Shown here one piece after another: positions 1 through 9,490 of a stretch of 64,000 nucleotides of DNA. A program made the translations under genes and the position numbers. The stretch comes from Histoplasma ohiense (taxonomy: Eukaryota > Ascomycota > Eurotiomycetes > Onygenales > Ajellomycetaceae). The first letter of the stretch is position 1; each line of letters starts with the position of its first letter. The stretch spans positions 6,448,001 to 6,512,000 of the forward strand of contig JAEVHH010000003.1 of the NCBI GenBank assembly GCA_017607445.1, given 5' to 3'. The notes under the pieces are model-generated. The model did not search any database. It was not told the origin of the DNA and saw only the letters and a list, made by a program, of their open reading frames with translations.

Positions 1-228
1 GAGGATTCATTTTCTTCACAGAGAATCTCCAACTGACAGCCACCTGTCATTATAGAAGAAGATAATGAACTTGAATGAGAGATTGAAGCAATTCTTGATG
101 ATAGAACCAATCATCATCACCACAAATATCTTGTCAAATGGGTAGAATACAATTGTCTGATCTGGGAACCTGTGTCCACCTTGGAGGATACCACCACCCT
201 CGACGCCTACGAGTCATCACTCACCCTG
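1..228 (+). pseudogene. pol: B0 pol C-terminus with chromodomain (fragment)
   Basis: Frame 1 encodes the tail of a gypsy integrase followed by a chromodomain-like stretch (EIEAILDDR..., then KYLVKWVEY and WEPVSTLED). Chromodomains at the integrase C-terminus define chromoviruses and are thought to tether integration to modified histones. In-frame TGA codons at about 37 and 82 interrupt it. The reading frame is cut after codon CTG by the A1 LTR and resumes at 7675, running through the polypurine tract to a TAG 13 bp inside the LTR (7699-7701). The intact layout can be seen in B1 at 13860-14136. The protein is dead, but the family assignment is firm. Confidence 0.88.
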
Positions 229-499
229 TGTAATGCACTCGTTTATTATTTCCTTATTATCTTCGCTTATTCTTATCTCTTTCCATTATACTCTCGCTAC
301 CGCTATTTCTATATGTATATATATATCGATGTATGTATTTCACACATCTTCTTTCTCTTTCTTTTCTTTCTTAGCGATTAGCTACACTACACTACATTAC
401 ACTACTATACTATATTGCTTTACAATATATTACTATTATCTCCGCTACACTATAAACTATCTTCTACTGTTACTCTTCACACTGTCACTACATCTCACA
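229..499 (+). repeat. A1 5' LTR
   Basis: 271 bp, TGTAATGC...CTCACA. A TATA-rich stretch at about 311-327 lies some 50 nt upstream of AGCGATTAG (373-381), the putative start of the transcript, which is complementary to the primer site just after the LTR. Confidence 0.95.
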
Positions 500-503
500 G
501 TTT

Positions 504-512
504 CTAATCACT
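504..512 (+). promoter_or_regulatory. A1 putative self-priming primer binding site
   Basis: CTAATCACT starts 5 nt after the LTR end. It pairs with AGCGATTAG inside the LTR (373-381) except at one position where CpG decay of an original CTAATCGCT would explain the mismatch. No TGG-starting tRNA 3'-end complement is present. The layout matches Tf1-type self-priming. Confidence 0.6.
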
Positions 513-546
513 CAATCTTTGAGAGATGATCTGTTGAGTAATAGTC

Positions 547-1878
547 ATGGCCTCTACCCACAGCATCCACTGTACTCATGCTACCACTGAACCTGAAGCA
601 ACAAACATCATGGAAGAAAACTGTGAAATGCACACTTCTGTCACTGAAAGTGTGCAACAAGCATCATCTTTCTCTATGAAATCAGACTTTGAGTATAGTT
701 CAGAAGAGGATATCTCTTCTGAAGATCTCAGCACAATTGAGACTGAGAAGATAGCTGTGATCAGAAGAATCAAAAAATTACAGACTGAGAAAGAATTGTG
801 AGAACTTCAACAACAGTGCAACACTTTACTACAAGAATTGAATGAAACAATTTCAATCATCTGAAATATGCTAGAAGCACATCTGAACCACAGTAGAAAT
901 GCAACTAATGTGAATGATAACTGTGATAACATCACAAATATTCTCAGATCATCAGAAACCACACTACAAGCATTCAACATCTTAGTGAAAAGCACTGTGA
1001 CTACTGTCAGTGGGAGATGTAGTTGGGTACCACTTTGGCAATTAGAACTTTGAAATTCCAGCATGAGTGATCACTCTTCTTGAAAAGATGTGAAAAAGTT
1101 TCAAGATCAAAGCATGAAAGAATTTGAAAACTTTGTTACAGCTGCTATCACTTTCCATGTCAGTGATCTTGATTACTACAATGAACACAACCATCAAAAG
1201 ATCATCAAAGCTGTTACTCATTTCAATGTCAAGATGCAACAATGTTGATATCAACATACACATAATATGTGGACTTTGCCACCATGGGAAGAATTTGTTA
1301 GTTGGATGTAATATCAAGTCACTGATTCAGATAGAAGTTTCTGAGATGCTGATAGACAGTACTGAAAAACAGAGCAACAAGAAGATCAGACAGTTCAACA
1401 ATTTGTTTCACACTTACAATCAATTGAAGAGCATCTGCAGCATTCTTATAGTGAATATCATCAGAAATCACACCTCTATATGAAAGTTCTACCTTCCATT
1501 CACTGAGAATTCAACAAATATGCAATCAAATTGGAAGAGTTAAGCTATGATGCCACCCTACATAAACTTGCAATGGCAGAATCGAATCTGTCAGAGAGAT
1601 GGAAAAAGCTTAAAGAGAAGTCAAATTTCAAAAACCCCACTCAAAGCTTTAACAACAGAAATAATGCTGATAATAGATCACAAAACAAACACAGATGAAA
1701 TGACACTACAAAGTCTGATGACTCCATTCAATCAAAATATTGCTGTTATTGCAAGCAACCAGGACATATCATCGATTTGTGTTTCAAACAACTCAAAGAT
1801 GAATTCAAAAACACCAAGTCTGATTTGAAACTCAATGCAAAAGACACAAAGAACTCAAAGAACTCAAAAAACACTTAA
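547..1878 (+). pseudogene. gag: A1 gag (443 codons, degenerate)
   Basis: One frame runs from ATG 547 to TAA 1876-1878. The structural polyprotein would form the particle and bind RNA. The N-terminal part has an acidic Ser/Glu-rich segment near codons 55-75, then a helical capsid-like region. A CCHC zinc knuckle (CCYCKQPGHIIDLC, C-x2-C-x4-H-x4-C) lies at about 1740-1785, followed by a Lys-rich tail. Internal stops are TGA at 799, 862 and elsewhere, plus one TAA near 1309. A2 has a gag of exactly the same length (1332 nt), so decay is by substitution without indels. The slippery heptamer overlaps the last codons. Confidence 0.88.
1866..1872 (+). promoter_or_regulatory. A1 gag-pol -1 frameshift heptamer
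   Basis: A-AAA-AAC sits in the gag frame two codons before the gag stop, and pol is open in the -1 frame across it. This is the classical X-XXY-YYZ slippery form. The same heptamer is at 41237-41243 (minus) in A2 and at 51064-51070 in C. Confidence 0.7.
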
Positions 1879-4800
1879 GATATATCATTCAGCTTGCAAT
1901 GACAGTCATAAATGTGGAAAGTCAATGCAAAAATGCCTTAAGCTTCACTGTCACAGTGGAACTTGCTATATCTAAGAGTCTGCAAAAAGTGCTTGTGCTA
2001 GTAGACTCTGAGTCAGAAGTGAACTGTGTCAATGAATTTTGAGCAAAGAATCACAATCTAGAAACTGCTCACTGCAAAATCAAAATGATTAAGTTGATTG
2101 ATGAATGCATAATGCACTTCTTTGAAGAGTATAACATTGCAACTACTGTCACTGATCACAAGGATAATGCACAGCAGACATCTCATTTCTTCCATGCAAT
2201 GAAGATGAAGAACTACAATCTTGTATTAGAATTTTCTTGATTAAGACAAACAAATCCTCTTATAGATTGATCAGATGAACAATTCTTCTTTAGAAGCTCT
2301 GAAGATGAACAACAATCTCAAATTATTTCTGAACAAGATGTCTTAGCTGAAGTTCTCACAGAAGCTAGAGTAGAAATGCTTGTAGTATTATCTACAGAAC
2401 ATTCAAAAGACTCAAAGCATGCTTCACACATATTCTCAGCTGTGTATTTGAACTTGTCAACTGATCTATCTGATTATGTCATGCCATACATGCATATCTT
2501 CTCAGAAGAAGCTGCTATAAGCATGAAAAGATCAGAAGAGACAGAACACTGTATAGATCTCAAGTCTGATATGCAATCTTCATTTATGCTGATATACAAT
2601 CTCTCTGAAACTGAGTTAGCTGCTCTAAGAGAATATTTAAAAAATGTATTAGATAAAGAGTGGATACAACTGTTCAGTAGCTTAGCTGATGCACTGATTC
2701 TCTTTGTCCTCAAAAAAGATAATGGACTCTGTCTTTGTGTAGACTATTGAGGATTAAATTGAATCATCATCAAGAACTGATACTCTCTATCTCTAATAAG
2801 TGAATTATTTGATAGACTTTCAAAAACCAAAGTATTCACTAAGCTGAACCTTCAAGATGCCTATCACCGCATACTTATAGCAGCAAAAGACCATTGGAAA
2901 ACAGCCTTTAGAATGAGATATGAATATTTTGAATATGTAGTTATGCCATTTGAACTAGCTAATGCTTCAGCAACATTTCAAACATATATTAACAATGCCT
3001 TGTCTGATTTGTTGGATATATGTTGTGTTGTCTATTTGGACGACATTCTCATATTCTCCAATTCAAAGCAGGAACATAAAGTGCATGTTACTAAGATGCT
3101 AGAATATCTTGAGTGTGTGAATCTATTTGCAAAACTCTCTAAGTGTGAATTTGAAGTGGACAAGATCTCATTTCTGGGGTTTGTTATAGATACAAATGAT
3201 GTTGAGATGGAGTCAGACAGAGTCTCCACTATTGTGAAATGATCTACATCTAAATCAATTAAAGAGGTTCAATTCTTCTTGAGCTTTGCTAATTTCTATC
3301 AGTGATTTATTAAGTCTTTCTCCTCTATTGCAGCCCCATTATTTGAACTTACAAAAGGGAGCAAGAAGGAGGAAAGAAAAACCACTTTTATATGAACAGA
3401 AGATGCTCAAAGCACTTTCAATGAGCTCAAATTGTGCTTTATACATGCTTCTCTATTAGCTCATTTTGACTCAGCTCAGCATATTCAGATCAAATCTGAT
3501 GTGTTCACTTTTGCAGTCACTGCTATTCTGTCACAGTTGCAGAATGATGAGCACTGGCATTCAGTTGCCTTCTGATCAAGAAAGTTGATTGATGTGGAAA
3601 CACATTATGATACTTATGATAAAGAACTCTTGGCTATTGTAGCAGCATTTAAGAATTGAAGACACTATCTGAAGAGAAGTCAGTATTCAATTCAAGTCTG
3701 ATCTGATCATGCCAATCTGCAGTACTTTATGATGACTAAGAAACTGAACAGACATCAGATCAGATGAGTGAAAGCTTTATCTGCTTATGATTTTGTATTA
3801 CTGCATCACTCTGAATCAAAGAATTCAGCTGATGGGCTCAGTTGTTGTGCAGACTACAGTGAGGTCTATAATGATCAAACTATATTATCTACTCTGCAAC
3901 AGAAGCTGAAACATGGAGTTAGACTAAGCTGAGAAGCTGATACTTCTTTTCAAAATGATATTTCTTCTGATGTAGTCTGTGCACAGATCTCTAATGAGCA
4001 AAATGCTTCTTTTAATGAGTGAAAAGCACTTCATATGTCAATGTCTTCTATCTCTTGTGTAAACTCTTCTTCTGTGATGCACATTGAGCAATATATGCCC
4101 TGGATTGCAGTCAATAAGGCTATTCTTGGGGACTCAGTATATACAGAAATGCCTGAATCCTTCATCTCATTTCTGAGTAAAACACAGAAGATTGATTCTT
4201 TTGCTATTGAGCAAAGAAAGAAGATAAAAGAGAAGAATATGACTGTCACTGAAAATATGCTATGAACAATTTCTGAGGATGATATATTGCATGCTGATGG
4301 TCGCGCATATGTTCCTCAACAAAAGACACTCATTGATGAAATTATCAGTGCAAACCATGATGATCTGCAGGGGGGTCATTTTGGTATAAAAAAGTTCATA
4401 GACAGCATTCAGAACAAATACTATTGACATGAGCTAGTCAGAGATATCAAAGATTATATATCCACTTGTGATACTTATCAAAGAGTAAAGTCAAAACAGC
4501 ACAGACAATATGGAGAATTGAATACAATTCTCTTAGCATCAACTTCTTTTGAATCCATTATTATGAATTTTATTACAGACTTGCCAGCCTCTACATTTCT
4601 CCATCAAATCTATGATGCAATTTTAGTGATTGTGGATATATATACCAAGTTTATGATCTATATTCCTTGCATCAAAAACATTACAGCTGATGAACTAGCA
4701 GAAATCATTTATACCAAGTTCTATACAATTTACAGAGTACTCAAAAACCATATATTCAATCAAGAGTTGCTGTTTACAAGCCATTATTGATCCACCTTTT

Positions 4801-5687
4801 GTTATATGCTAGGCGCACACTGGAAACTTTCAACAGCCTTTCACTCTCAAACAGATGATCAAACAGAACAACAAAATCAAATCTTGAAACATTATCTTCA
4901 ATGCTTTACCAACTATCATCAAGATGACTGAGCATGCTGACTACTGCTAGTGCAGTTTGTTTACAATATCTCTCAACATGTCTCTACTGAAATGACATCT
5001 GCAGAAGTCTTAATGGGATATCAATCTGATTTGAAAATTAATATCAGCAAACCACCACAATCAGTTGCCATACATGCTGCTAGCTGTGTGAAACATATTG
5101 AGAAAACACATCATAAGCTCATTGAGAATCTACAAAAGATATGACAAGCACAGAAAATCTATTACAATGCAAAACATAAGCTTCAACAATTTAAAATAGA
5201 TGACTATATCATGCTCAATGCAAAAAATCTCCAATTGCTGCATCCAGTTTGCAAACTCAATCATAAATATGTTAGATCTTTCAAGATTCTGAATACCATT
5301 GAAAAACAAGCATACAAACTAGAACTGCCATCTTCATATAGAAGCATCCATTCTGTATTCCACATATCTTTATTGAAGCCATACAACCGCAGAAATGGAG
5401 CTCTACCAGAACCAGAACTGGAACTTGTCAACAGTGAAGAAGAATATCAAGTTGAAGAAATTCTTGAAAAACAACAATGAAAAAACAAACCTCTGAAATA
5501 TCTTGTGAGATGAACAGGTTGAAGTTCTAGTGATGATACATGGAAATCAGAAGAAAACATATTGAACACTCAGACATTCAAAATCTTTCTTGAACAAGAA
5601 AATGAATGACAAATACAAAATCAACATACTTCCAAATATCAAAAGTGTGAACTTCAAGTCGAAAGACATCAGAAGTGCAAATCTTAA
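1866..5687 (+). pseudogene. pol: A1 pol: protease-RT-RNaseH-integrase-chromodomain (degenerate)
   Basis: A single -1 frame of 3822 nt ends at TAA 5685-5687. Order: aspartic protease (LVDSESEVN, DSG/DTG altered, about 2000), reverse transcriptase (2640-3240, YLDD intact at 3033-3044), RNase H (about 3450-3860), integrase with HHCC region (about 4345-4480, one zinc Cys changed to Tyr at CDTYQ) and catalytic core (MNFITDL, first Asp changed to Asn), then a chromodomain (EEEYQVEEILE... about 5430-5560). I count about 25 in-frame stops, all TGA, at conserved Arg (VDY*GLN, KN*Y) and Trp positions. The element cannot make a working polymerase. Length equals the A2 copy to the base. Confidence 0.92.
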
Positions 5688-6166
5688 ATCAAAAAACACT
5701 AGAAGCACAAATCTCACCCAAACTTCAATCAAATGTATTTTTTTTTTTTTAGAAGGATTTTATCAGGGAGAAAAGAAAAAAAAAAAAAAAAAAAAAAAAA
5801 TTCAATTTGAGTATAATAAATACAAAAAATAAAACATACAAGCAAGAAAAAAACAAAGAAAACAGATTCTAAGAAAAGTCTAAAAACTCTCAGTTCATTT
5901 ATTCTCATCTCATTTCTCATCTTTCACTTTCTCTTCTTTCTCTCATCATCTCTCTCATTTCTTTTCTCTGCCACCTTCACTCAATACTTCTTCTGATACT
6001 TGTATATTACAGGCATTCATTTTGAGTGCAGAGGTATAGACAAATGTCTATTCTACAAGATATTTGTCTTCTCATTTCTTTTCTTCTTCATCAATCTACT
6101 CATTCTTCAGCACATCTGATGAAGAAAGATATTTTCTCTCATTTTCTTCTTTCACTTCTTCACTGT
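5688..6166 (+). other. A1 gap between convergent pol and antisense gene
   Basis: No coding frame recognised. It holds a T-run near 5738-5750 and an A-run near 5774-5800 absent at that length from A2 and A3, then pyrimidine-rich sequence. It probably carries the 3' ends of the convergent pol and antisense transcripts. Confidence 0.5.
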
Positions 6167-7021
6167 CTAAGGCATTCTCTCCCCCTGCTTCACTGATGTC
6201 AGTGGTAAATTGACAAAGAAAGCAGGCACCACAGACACTGCTGCAGTCATCAGCATCTTCACAATCTTCTTTATTGACTCTTCAGTCAACTCCTCTTTCA
6301 TCAATTTCTTCTCAGTCAACTTCTTCACTGTAGAGTTCTCAGAGCTCATCATTCTCAAAACCCTCTCTTTCTCTAATGCTTCTGCTTTGGAAGAATCAGA
6401 CACAATCACAGCCTTCAAAACCTGCATCTCTGCAGACTCAGCTGCTGCTCAATGCTGGAATCATAGAGCATTCATCTCTGCTCTGCTCTGAGCAGACAGC
6501 ATCACCAGATGAGGTGCATTCAATTGTTTAACTAAATAATAAAGATGACTTTTGTGACTGGTCATGTTCTTCCCAGCCACCACCCCTGCGAAGATAAATG
6601 CTCACCCATGCATGATGCGCCTCAGAAGAGGTGTATCATACATCTAGCATCATTATCAGTATATCAACATTGCTAAAAACAAGAATTAAAGAGGATTACT
6701 CACAGATTTGCAGAATTTCTCTGCAGAGGCACAAGCCTCACAACACTTCTGAACATTTGATCTCAACACATATCAAAAATCAACATCTTCAAGTCTAGAG
6801 ACACAATGTTCACACAGAATCCAACTGTTGTGCGTCATGTGATTAGGGCTAAACCTAGAGCAATATAACAAGTGAACAGTGAATGGCACTATACAGAAAC
6901 AAGCTAGTGGCACATGTGACTACACTAATAACACCACTAGCAAGGAACACCAGCAATAATACATGATAAGCGCCAGTGAGGAAACAACTTACTTAAAATC
7001 AGAATATCCAAGAGAGCCCAT
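6167..7021 (-). pseudogene. A1 antisense three-exon gene with six-Cys motif
   Basis: Exons on the minus strand: 7021-6993 (29 nt, ATG start), 6848-6704 (145 nt) and 6643-6167 (477 nt). Joined length is 651 nt, 216 aa plus stop. Intron 1 (144 nt, GTAAGT...TTTAG, phase 2) and intron 2 (60 nt, GTGAGT...CTGATAAT...CTAG, phase 0) both keep the frame. Exon 2 encodes C-x2-C-x10-[C]-x9-C-x2-C-x6-C, in which the third Cys has become Tyr here but is Cys in A2 and A3. Intron 2 falls two codons after the sixth Cys. Exon 3 is helical and rich in Lys/Glu, with a hydrophobic end. Its three internal stops are TGA. The motif resembles a Zn2Cys6 cluster with an over-long second spacing. Function unknown; a nucleic-acid-binding regulator is inference only. 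Confidence 0.72.
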
Positions 7022-7382
7022 TTCAAAAAAAGAGGGGAGGAAGAGAGAGAACTGATGAAAATTTAAAAACTGATGAAAATTTAAAAATTTTTTATTGAAA
7101 ATAAAAAATCACAGCAGGATGGGAAGAAGCTTTGATGATGGTCAAGTTAAAAGAGAAGAGAAATCTTCAAGAGAAAAGAAATTCTTTTTGCTTCTCTGCA
7201 TGCAACTTCTAGCAACCAAAGAATCCATCAATTCCACCTCATTAGAAAATCAATAACAACATGTATACAAGCTATCTAGAGGATGTGATCGATATACTGC
7301 TATCAACAAGTGGAACTTACAATATGAAAATGCAATTATCTACTAGCAAGCAATCTATACAATTGCTGAGAGCAGCTCTTAT
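7022..7382 (+). other. A1 region between antisense gene start and 3' LTR
   Basis: 361 bp without a supported ORF. From its position it should hold the promoter of the antisense gene. It is conserved in A2 and A3 and includes a purine run near 7026-7052 and AAATTTTT blocks near 7080-7095. No defined promoter motif recognised. Confidence 0.4.
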
Positions 7383-7394
7383 AAAAAAGAGGGG
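7383..7394 (+). promoter_or_regulatory. A1 polypurine tract
   Basis: AAAAAAGAGGGG, followed by CAAT and then the 3' LTR TG. This is the plus-strand primer position of LTR retrotransposons and is kept in A2 and A3. Confidence 0.8.
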
Positions 7395-7398
7395 CAAT

Positions 7399-7669
7399 TG
7401 TAATGCACTCATTTATTATTTCCTTATTATCTTCACTTATTCTTATCTCTTTCCATTATACTCTTGCTACTGCTATTTCTATATGTATATATATATCAAT
7501 GTATGTATTTCGCACATCTTCTTTCTCTTTCTTTTCTTCCTTAGCAATTAGCTACACTACGCTACATTACGCTACTATACTATATTGCTTTACAATATAT
7601 TACTATTATCTCCGCTACGCTATAAACTATCTTCTACTGTTACTCTTCACACTGTCACTACACCTCACA
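7399..7669 (+). repeat. A1 3' LTR
   Basis: 271 bp, same length as the 5' LTR, followed by the CCCTG target duplication at 7670-7674. Confidence 0.95.
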
Positions 7670-7688
7670 CCCTGGTAGAGGGGGATAA

Positions 7689-8082
7689 TGTGATGAATTA
7701 GTATTTATTAGTAGTTAACTTATGCAATCAATCTCTTCTGCCTCATATTCCACACTTGTGTACATCTACTTGTCTCTGTTATTGCACTCTGTGTTTGTGT
7801 AGTCTCTAATGATTCTTTCATATAATCTCTTCTGTCTCACACTCTGCACTTATGTAGTTCTAATGATTCTTCTGTGTAACTCTCAATATTCTTCTGCTCT
7901 GTACTCTGCTCTGTGCTTCACTGTGAAGTGGCTTCTGATATTCTTCTGCTCTGATCTTCTTTCTATAAGAATTCTCTTTGTACAACCTTTTCTTCTGATC
8001 TCTTTTCTCTTTCTTTTCTTAATCAATTTGTAATCTGTATTTAGAATAGTGTTAGATTATTAATTGAAGTACATTCATTACA
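7689..8082 (+). repeat. B0 3' LTR, short type
   Basis: TGTGATGAATTAG... to ...CATTACA, 394 bp. It follows the polypurine tract GTAGAGGGGGATAA. Same length as both B3 LTRs. It lacks most of the 63-bp repeat block of the long LTRs. Confidence 0.9.
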
Positions 8083-8498
8083 CTCTCTCTCTCTTCTGCT
8101 GAAAATATATCTGTCTCTCTCTTCAAGAAACATTTGATGGCTCTGTATATCATCAAGACATATAAATGCTGTCATCACCTTGAGAGGAAAAAGAAAGAAT
8201 CCTTCAAGTGTGAAAAGACTGATCACAAAACACATCATATTGTCTTGAAAAAACTTTATAATGAAGTAGATTGATAATGATTTTGAGTAACACTTCTGCT
8301 GAAATTTGACTAATATTATGAAAGGAATGATGTTGATGGCTCAATATATGAGAAGTGGAAGAAGAAAGCAGTGGAGTTGCTCATGCAGCAGCACTGAGAT
8401 CAGAAACATTTATGAAAATAATTTGAGATCAAGATGAAGAGAAAGAGAACTGAAAAGATAACAGCTGTGAAAAAGTATCATCAGAAAAAGATTGAAAA
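8083..8498 (+). pseudogene. Degenerate coding relic outside the retroelements, left part
   Basis: Coding-like in one frame on the plus strand: a Lys/Arg-rich stretch with CCHHLE and FKCEKTDHKTHH, then several stops (8268 onward), then KYHQKKIEN at the B1 insertion point. The frame continues past B1 at 14726. I do not recognise the family. It could be a DNA-transposon or host-gene relic. Confidence 0.35.
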
Positions 8499-9095
8499 TG
8501 TGACAGATTAGCACCTGTTAGTAATTAACTTATGCAACCAACTCCCCTCCTGCACCCGCTTGTTCCTGGCCATTGTCACCTTGTGTAACCCTCGATGTTC
8601 TTCCACTCTGTGCTCCGCACTCGTGTAGTTTCTAACAATTCTTCTGCATAGCTCTTAATGTTCTTCCATTCTGTGCTCTGTGCTTGCATAGTCTCTAACA
8701 ATTCTTCTGCATAGCTTCTTATGTTCTTCCACTCTGTGTTCTGTGCTTGTGTAGTCTCTAACAATTCTTTCATATAGCTTCTTATGTTCTCTCACTCTGT
8801 GTTCCACACTCATGTAGTCTCTAATGATTCTTCTGCATAGCTCTCAACAATTCCCCCACCCCACATTCCACACTTGTGTAGCTTCTAACAATTCTTACAC
8901 ATACCCTTTAATGTTCTTCCACTCCACACTCCACTGTGGAGCAGCTTCTGATATTCTTCCACTCTGAACTTTCCTCTATAAGAACCCTCTTTGTACAACC
9001 TTTTCTTCTGATTTCTTTTCTCTTTCTTTCCTTAATCAATTCATAATCTGTAATTAGGATAGTATCAAATCATTAATTGAAGTACATTCATTACA
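8499..9095 (+). repeat. B1 5' LTR
   Basis: 597 bp. Holds five 63-bp repeats in U3, the inverted repeat CTCCACTGTGGAG, a TATA box (TATAAG at 8977) and, 57 nt on, AATCAATTCATAA (9034-9046), the putative transcript start that pairs with the primer site. Confidence 0.95.
8576..8895 (+). repeat. 63-bp tandem repeats in B LTR U3
   Basis: The motif TCTAACAATTCTT recurs at 8631, 8694, 8757, 8820 and 8884, so the period is 63 bp. The minus strand reads as a 21-residue repeat, but this is a by-product of a 63-nt unit and not evidence of a gene. The 533-536 bp LTRs carry one unit fewer than the 597-bp LTRs. Confidence 0.85.
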
Positions 9096-9108
9096 TTACA
9101 AATTGATT
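9096..9108 (+). promoter_or_regulatory. B1 putative self-priming primer binding site
   Basis: TTACAAATTGATT directly abuts the LTR. It is the complement of AATCAATTCATAA within the LTR (9034-9046), 13 positions with one CpG-type difference. This strongly suggests priming by the folded-back transcript 5' end. Confidence 0.7.
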
Positions 9109-9490
9109 CTTCTGTGTTTTAGACTCAAGTGCCTCATTATTAGTTCTTACATCTGAGTGTGTCATTTAAGGCCTGAGTGCCTCATTACCAGTTCTTACAC
9201 CCGAGTGTGTTGTTTACAGATCTGAGTGTCTAGTCATTACAAGAGATTCCTTGTGAGTCTGAGTGCCTCTATCATTAGTTATATAGGCCATCATGTCTAA
9301 GCATCTGAAACACAATTGACTGTGTTCTATAAGGCCTGAGTGTCTATGAACTGTAACACTGTGAATAGTGTTCATGAAGAAGCTTGATCAAGCTTAGCAC
9401 TGCAACACTGTGAATAGTGTCTGTGAGAGAATCAAGTGTCTACAAGTATTTCTTTTCTTTTATTATTATTACATGTTCTTAGATATCAAA
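9109..9490 (+). other. B1 structured leader
   Basis: Non-coding leader. It has repeats of about 46 bp built on GAGTGCCTCATTA and CTGAGTGTGT (9121-9240). The 16-bp perfect palindrome AAGCTTGATCAAGCTT (9380-9395) is flanked by direct copies of AACACTGTGAATAGTG (9355-9370, 9404-9419). The block recurs in B4, B5 and B6; in B5 the palindrome has lost its symmetry by one base. RNA dimerisation or packaging is a plausible role (inference). Confidence 0.6.

Larger units (their letters stand above)
229..7669 (+). mobile_element. A1: complete family A Ty3/gypsy chromovirus, 7441 bp
   Basis: Two 271-bp LTRs (229-499, 7399-7669) begin TGTAATGC and end CTCACA, flanked by the 5-bp duplication CCCTG. Internal order is self-priming site, gag, -1 frameshift site, pol (PR-RT-RH-IN-chromodomain), antisense spliced gene, polypurine tract. 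The two LTRs differ at 12 positions by my alignment, all transitions, ten at CpG and two at CpC. All gag and pol genes carry stops. Confidence 0.95.
1..8082 (+). mobile_element. B0: 3' end of a family B Ty3/gypsy element, split by A1
   Basis: Only the C-terminal end of pol (1-228, with the last codons after A1 from 7675) and the 3' LTR (7689-8082) are present; the rest lies left of the window. The A1 insertion at 229-7669 splits the coding end, with CCCTG repeated at 224-228 and 7670-7674. Its LTR is the short 394-bp type also seen in B3. Confidence 0.9.

Noticed and set aside
500..520. tRNA-type primer binding site after the A LTR
   Set aside because: No TGG-starting complement of a tRNA 3' end is present; the complement within the LTR is a better explanation.
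5733..5800. T-run and A-run in A1 as a retroposon tail
   Set aside because: The flanking sequence is continuous with A2 and A3 on both sides and there is no target duplication; these are homopolymer expansions.
8576..8773. Minus-strand ORF with a 21-residue repeat in the B LTR (similar at 15873-16151 and 43209-43415)
   Set aside because: A 63-bp tandem repeat is open in some frame by arithmetic; it lies in U3 and has no conserved start.
8576..8895. CRISPR array (63-bp regular spacing)
   Set aside because: The whole unit is repeated, with no unique spacers, inside LTRs of a eukaryotic element.
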